From assembly GCA_963739345.1 (NCBI GenBank), contig CAVUAA010000001.1:248001-312000 (forward strand): a stretch of DNA of 64,000 nt, in the 5' to 3' direction. The position numbers and the translations under genes were made by a program. The notes below the pieces were generated by a model that made no database searches, was not told the DNA's origin, and saw only the letters and a program-made list of their open reading frames with translations. Source of the stretch: CAVUAA01 sp963739345. Its GTDB lineage: Bacteria; Chlamydiota; Chlamydiia; Chlamydiales; JAFEGQ01. Shown in pieces: positions 60,566-64,000 of this stretch (position 1 is its first letter; every line of letters begins with the position of its first letter).

Positions 60566-61042
60566 TTAAACTTTCTTTTGCTGGATGCGGTCGGCGAGAG
60601 AAGCAACCTTGGCAGCTTTGCCGAGGGGAGACTTGTCATCTGTCACAGCGTCAATGCCTTCGAGGACCGATTCGACGGCTCTTTTGAGGGTGTCGATGTA
60701 GGCGTCGATGAGGTCGCCGTCAACTTCTGGCTTGAGGCAAGGAATAACGAGGCGGTAGAAGAGGAGACCTGCGTTTTCATCCATGCCGAAACCTGGCATG
60801 TCGAGCTCTTTGTTGAGGTGGTGGAGGAAGCGGGCCACTTCGCCGCCAGCTTCTTTTTTCATCTCGTAGGGAAGGTAGGCGATCATCTGAACGAGCGCTT
60901 CGTGGAGGACGCCGACAAAGAGAGGCACTTCCCGATCCTTGATCTTGAGCATGATCGCAATCTGCTTGTGCTCGTCTTGGATCTTGGCGTCGTGCTTCTT
61001 TTTGAGATGATCTTGGAGATCATTGAGGGTCAGTTTGATCAT
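60566..61042 (-). CDS. YbjN-type type III secretion chaperone (Mcsc-like)
   Basis: 158 residues of the YbjN family: HLKKKHDAKIQDEHKQIAIM, FLHHLNKELDMPGFGMDEN, LLFYRLVIPCLKPEVDGDL. The homologue in Chlamydia trachomatis at this position (CT260, next to dnaQ) is, as I remember, Mcsc, a multiple cargo secretion chaperone that binds Inc proteins. I have checked only context and fold pattern. Here its gene stands just upstream of the large F-box membrane protein, 37 bases apart and in the same direction, which suggests a chaperone and cargo pair. Confidence 0.75.
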   Translation of the reverse strand: MIKLTLNDLQDHLKKKHDAKIQDEHKQIAIMLKIKDREVPLFVGVLHEALVQMIAYLPYEMKKEAGGEVARFLHHLNKELDMPGFGMDENAGLLFYRLVIPCLKPEVDGDLIDAYIDTLKRAVESVLEGIDAVTDDKSPLGKAAKVASLADRIQQKKV

Positions 61043-61092
61043 GAGAACGCTCCCGGTTGTGGTTTAAGAGAGGAGTTTAGGAGAGCGAGGAA

Positions 61093-61287
61093 TTAATGTA
61101 CACCAGCAGGTGTGGGCTCTTCTTCGGTCGTGGCCACTAGCTCGCCGCGGTAGATGCGCATGTTGCGGGGGGCGTTGACACCGATTGAGATCGATTTGCC
61201 CTGCACTTTTAGGATGCGGATTTCGATCTCTTCTTCACCGTCGCTAATAACGACGGTTTCGCCTGCTTTGCGGGTCAAAACTAACAT
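61093..61287 (-). CDS. csrA: Carbon storage regulator CsrA
   Basis: A 64-residue dimeric RNA-binding regulator of translation. Full motif: MLVLTRKAGETVVISD, ILKVQGKSISIGVNAP, IYRGEL. Commonly tied to flagella, secretion or carbon flux. Core set chlamydiae that I know lack csrA, so its presence is of interest. GGGGG-rich weak ribosome site before the ATG. Neighbour of a FliO-like gene. Confidence 0.95.
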   Translation of the reverse strand: MLVLTRKAGETVVISDGEEEIEIRILKVQGKSISIGVNAPRNMRIYRGELVATTEEEPTPAGVH

Positions 61288-61299
61288 GGGGGTACTCCA

Positions 61300-61473
61300 T
61301 TAAATGCCACTACCTGGCAGTAAACTCTGCCCGGTGTCGCCGGTAATGCTCGGATTATTGGTTAGCGGAACGCAGCGCACGTCGTCGTCAGTGGGCATCC
61401 GGTAGATGCAGCCACCCAGGAGAGTTGCGACCAAGAGCAATAGACAGAGTTGGAGTAATCGTTGTGGAAACAT
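61300..61473 (-). CDS. Small lipoprotein
   Basis: 57 residues from ATG 61473: FPQRLLQLCLLLLVATLLGG followed by C, a clear signal with lipobox LLGGC, and a mature part of about 34 residues (CIYRMPTDDDVRCVPLTNNP). Too short to assign. The mature cysteines could form a disulfide. Lies between csrA and the FliO-like gene, same direction. Confidence 0.6.
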   Translation of the reverse strand: MFPQRLLQLCLLLLVATLLGGCIYRMPTDDDVRCVPLTNNPSITGDTGQSLLPGSGI

Positions 61474-61557
61474 GCGTTTGACGAAGACTCTACACAAACG
61501 GCCATTCACTTTGCAAGCGATGCGACATCTTTTTCGCGCATCGCCGTTTGTTCGCCA

Positions 61558-61602
61558 CCGCTAAGTACCATTTGGGGCCAGGCCCCAAATGGTACTTAGC
61601 GG
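61558..61602. repeat. Perfect 45-base palindrome, TAAGTACCATTTGGGGCC type
   Basis: Two 22-base arms (CCGCTAAGTACCATTTGGGGCC and its complement) around one central base. Perfect, without T-run. Different in sequence from the transposase-flanking palindromes, but of the same build (a GGGGCC-type core between AT-richer arms). Its right end includes the stop codon of the FliO-like gene. Confidence 0.9.
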
Positions 61603-62060
61603 AATGAGGAGGGCAAATCTTTGCATGTGATTTTGTCCAATTTTTCTCGGAGGATGGTGCTGAATTCGGGTTTTTCTTCGGGAAGGGGGGAGAGGACGGC
61701 AAGGCCGTGGAGGCCAGCTGGAGAGTCACCGACAAGAATCTTGGTCCCTTCCACTTCAAGTAGGTAGACGAAACTTTTCTGGCTGACGGCACGTCGTTCA
61801 AGGATCTGGATGGCTGAGCTGTTGTTGAAGGTGCGCATCTTGCCGCGGCCAATCCGCTTGAACATCCAGGTGGTGGCGACAACCATGCCGATGATGAGGC
61901 CGAGGATGAGGAGCATCCGGACAAATTCGTGTTTGAAGTTGTAGTCGGTAGAGGTGGTCTCTTCAATCAGGTCGAGTGGTGGCTCTTCTTGTGCTTGTAC
62001 AGCTCCACAGATGAGTAGTTGAATGCAGAATAATCGCAATAGCTTTATCATGGAGCTCAT
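61596..62060 (-). CDS. FliO-like membrane protein
   Basis: 154 residues: signal peptide or first helix (MIKLLRLFCIQLLICGAVQA), a second helix (MLLILGLIIGMVVATTWMF), then a small domain RTFNNSSAIQILERRAVSQK and SFVYLLEVEGTKILVGDSPAG. This is the FliO pattern, the FliPQR assembly chaperone of flagellar export. The adjacent csrA fits. ATG 62060 or 62051. A role in a flagellum or in the non-flagellar secretion system of chlamydiae cannot be decided without the rest of the genome. Confidence 0.7.
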   Translation of the reverse strand: MSSMIKLLRLFCIQLLICGAVQAQEEPPLDLIEETTSTDYNFKHEFVRMLLILGLIIGMVVATTWMFKRIGRGKMRTFNNSSAIQILERRAVSQKSFVYLLEVEGTKILVGDSPAGLHGLAVLSPLPEEKPEFSTILREKLDKITCKDLPSSFR

Positions 62061-62068
62061 TCTACCGG

Positions 62069-62884
62069 TTGGAGGGTTTTTTGGGTATTCTCGCTCTTGA
62101 TATTGACGGAACTGTGACGGGAGCGTTGCACGCGATGCCGGCGGAGGTGGAGCGCTACCTCGCCGATCAGGTGAAAGAGGGGTGGGAGGTGGTCTTCATC
62201 ACTGGACGTACCTTTGACTACGGGTATGAGGTGCTTAGAGAGTGCACTTTTCCCTACTACTATGCGTCGTTCAATGGGGCGCAGCTGATGCGGATGCCGG
62301 AGCGGGAGGTGGTGCGGCGGCATGAGGCGGATGGGGCGCTGGTCCCTCTCATCGTGAAGGCGTGCGGGGCGGAGGGGGCCGATCCGCAGCTGCATGGGGT
62401 GGAAGGGGCGGCGTGGCGGCCGCACAAGCTGATCGAAGCGGATCGTCTCTACTTAGAGGAACGATTGGCCCGCTCGGGTGAGACGTGGGCGGTGGTGGAA
62501 GAGTTTGCGCATGAGCCGTTTCTCTACGCGAAGGTGTTTGCGCCAAGAGAGGCGCTGGAGCGGATTGCGGGACGGTTGAAGGGGGCGGCGGTGGTGTGTA
62601 GCGTGATTCAAGATCCGCTCCGGCCGTTGCAGGCGGTGATGTTGATCACGACGAAGGGGGCGACGAAGGGGGCGGCGTTGCGCGATGTGCGGAAGCTAGT
62701 TGGCGGGGTGGCGATTGCAGCGGGGGATGACTTCAACGATGTTTCGATGTTGGAGGAGGCGGACGTGAGCATTGCGATGCAGTCGGCGCCGCAGTCGGTG
62801 CGCGAGATGGCAGACATTGTGGCGCCCTCATCGGCAGAAAATGGAATCATTGAGGGAATTGAGAAGGCGAAATGGAGACTCTAG
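62069..62884 (+). CDS. HAD superfamily phosphatase (Cof-like, IIB)
   Basis: A 271-residue phosphatase of sugar phosphates or nucleotides. Motif I ILALDIDGTVTG, motif II FITGRTFDYG, motif III KGATKGAALRDV (lysine) and motif IV AIAAGDDFNDVSMLEEADV. A cap insert of about 90 residues between II and III. The start codon is uncertain: TTG 62069 or the next TTG at 62081; no ATG is close. In Chlamydia a HAD protein precedes fabI (CT103). Confidence 0.85.
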   Translation: MEGFLGILALDIDGTVTGALHAMPAEVERYLADQVKEGWEVVFITGRTFDYGYEVLRECTFPYYYASFNGAQLMRMPEREVVRRHEADGALVPLIVKACGAEGADPQLHGVEGAAWRPHKLIEADRLYLEERLARSGETWAVVEEFAHEPFLYAKVFAPREALERIAGRLKGAAVVCSVIQDPLRPLQAVMLITTKGATKGAALRDVRKLVGGVAIAAGDDFNDVSMLEEADVSIAMQSAPQSVREMADIVAPSSAENGIIEGIEKAKWRL

Positions 62885-63777
62885 TTAAGCGAGCCCTTGC
62901 GTGGTGTGAGCAGCATGTCAATCCGTTCACGCAGCTTCTTCATTACAGTCCGCAGGGTAATGCGGCGGTGCCGTTTGTGGAGAACGCCTACTATGCGCTG
63001 GCATTGCTTCGCTGTCATCAGCTGGAGAAGGGGCAGAAGGCGAAATGGTTGCTGGGACGGTTGTTTGCCTATCAGGCGGAGAACGGTGCGTTTCCTTCCT
63101 ACATGCACGACTGGCCTCATGGGCATGTGCGCGATGAGATGCGGGCGCCGCTCGAGGCGATTGCCGAGAGGTATGGGTCAATTGTTGGGCCCCGTCTCAC
63201 CGAGGCGCTTGCGCGGCTAGATGGCGAGCCGCTGCCACCAGTTGATCTTGATGGATCGCACTATCAGGCAGCGACCGGTGCCTATATCCGAGGGACAGTC
63301 CAGGAGGGGTTTGAGCCGCAACTGACGGCGGGCGAATTGCTCATCAATCCGGATGCTAAGCGGCCAGATTCGGCAGCGACGCTGCGCACGCTCCTCTACG
63401 ATTCTCCTGAAGTGGAACTGTTGCAAGAGAGGGTCGCTTATCATGATGGACGGTGGGTGTGGGGGGATGCGGAGCGGATTCACACGGCGCAACTGGTGGA
63501 GAATGAGCTGTTTGTCGATCTGCACGAGTGCGACATTCGGGTGAACGGGGAGCGGGCGACGACGTTCCAGTTGGGCGATGAGGTGACGGTGCGGAGTGGT
63601 GAGGTGACCCTCGCCTTCACATGGAATGTGAAAGGCGAGGGCGACTTCATGGGTCATATCGCACGGGGCAATCGGTCGTCGCAGGTGCTCACAGAGGGCA
63701 CCTACGACCACCTGATTTTTGTCCGCCAGCTGCGGGGAGAGCCAACTACTCCGGAATGTCGGTGGCGCATCCCATGA
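62872..63777 (+). CDS. Conserved hypothetical protein
   Basis: 301 residues, soluble. N-terminal half helical with aromatic residues (YYALALLRCHQLEKGQKAKW, AYQAENGAFPSYMHDWPHG), resembling the helical-hairpin pattern of alpha/alpha toroid sugar enzymes; C-terminal half beta-rich (VNGERATTFQLGDEVTVRS). No enzyme can be named. Overlaps the HAD gene by 13 bases. In Chlamydia a hypothetical gene also lies between the HAD gene and fabI. Confidence 0.6.
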   Translation: METLVKRALAWCEQHVNPFTQLLHYSPQGNAAVPFVENAYYALALLRCHQLEKGQKAKWLLGRLFAYQAENGAFPSYMHDWPHGHVRDEMRAPLEAIAERYGSIVGPRLTEALARLDGEPLPPVDLDGSHYQAATGAYIRGTVQEGFEPQLTAGELLINPDAKRPDSAATLRTLLYDSPEVELLQERVAYHDGRWVWGDAERIHTAQLVENELFVDLHECDIRVNGERATTFQLGDEVTVRSGEVTLAFTWNVKGEGDFMGHIARGNRSSQVLTEGTYDHLIFVRQLRGEPTTPECRWRIP

Positions 63778-64000
63778 TGTTCCAGCCGAGATCGACGTAG
63801 AGGGTCTCACCTGTGATGCCGGAAGCGAGGGGTGACGAGAGGAACGCCGCGGCGTTGCCCACTTGCTCTGCCGACAGTTCCTGCTGAAGCGGCGCATTGG
63901 CCTTGTAGAACTTCACCATCTCTTCGATCATTCCGATCGCTCTCGCTGCGCGTGAGGGGAGAGGACCTGCCGAGATCGCATTGAGGCGGATGCCCCACTT
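63746..64000 (-). CDS. fabI: Enoyl-[acyl-carrier-protein] reductase FabI, C-terminal part only
   Basis: Last step of the fatty acid elongation cycle (NADH). Only the last 84 residues are in the window: KWGIRLNAISAGPLPSRAAR, then the helix MIEEMVKFYKANAPLQ and the end TGETLYVDLGWNIMGC. The N-terminal Rossmann part and YxxxK are outside. The gene is leftward and its 3' end overlaps the upstream hypothetical gene by 32 bases. Confidence 0.9.
   Translation of the reverse strand, partial: KWGIRLNAISAGPLPSRAARAIGMIEEMVKFYKANAPLQQELSAEQVGNAAAFLSSPLASGITGETLYVDLGWNIMGCATDIPE

Overview
The window is a chromosomal segment of a bacterium of the phylum Chlamydiota (Chlamydiae). Most conserved blocks keep the gene order I know from Chlamydia: lptF/lptG-tilS-ftsH-pnp-rpsO-tadA; rpmE-prfA-prmC-ffh-rpsP-trmD-rplS-rnhB; metG-omega-like-gmk-yicC; recD2; groES-groEL near pepF; ihf/hup-CT266-like-accA-msbA; mqnB-mqnD-dnaQ-Mcsc-like chaperone; and a HAD phosphatase next to fabI. 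The futalosine menaquinone genes, a porin with a weak major-outer-membrane-protein resemblance, two-helix (Inc-like) membrane proteins and a YbjN-type secretion chaperone agree with this. By eye the DNA is well above 50 % GC, higher than the cultured chlamydiae I know, so this is probably an uncultured environmental lineage.

Layout. 1-9.4 kb: broken M32 peptidase, alanine racemase, the two LPS-export permeases, tilS and ftsH. 9.5-14.7 kb: pnp-rpsO with a long leader hairpin, tadA, two DoxX-like proteins and a rhomboid lacking both catalytic residues. 14.7-21.6 kb: malic enzyme and a tightly packed translation/SRP operon. 21.6-26.7 kb: accessory segment with an HTH protein and a decaying tandem duplication (tail-anchored orphan plus phosphodiester glycosidase) that left fossil gene ends, including a copied metG 3' end. 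26.7-35.2 kb: metG-gmk-yicC, NlpC/P60, hydrolase and phosphoribosyltransferase, porin, recD2. 35.3-36.2 kb: three near-identical 268-bp units, each built on the 5' half of a tRNA-Asn with a structured insert at the anticodon loop, followed by the intact tRNA-Asn. 36.3-42.5 kb: a candidate C58 (YopT-like) cysteine protease, a YceI remnant, CIRCE-groES-groEL, three Inc-like genes, HPr. 42.6-47.6 kb: pepF, a REP-associated transposase with flanking palindromes, a bifunctional-nuclease-family protein, rpiA, nif3. 47.8-55.3 kb: tyrS, HU/IHF, L,D-transpeptidase, accA, bacilliredoxin-like protein, msbA, dead galE. 55.3-64 kb: mqnB, mqnD, dnaQ, YfiR-like protein, a 915-residue protein with two N-terminal membrane helices and an F-box, an Mcsc-like chaperone, csrA, a FliO-like protein, HAD phosphatase and the end of fabI.

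How it fits together: housekeeping blocks are separated by short accessory islands that carry the probable host-interaction genes. The most notable are the F-box membrane protein beside a type III chaperone homologue, the C58-like protease directly after the tRNA array, and the three-gene Inc-like cluster. Six frameshifts in five genes, including the essential pnp and ffh, are all explained by one surplus base, four clearly in a homopolymer run; some or all may be consensus errors rather than true gene loss.
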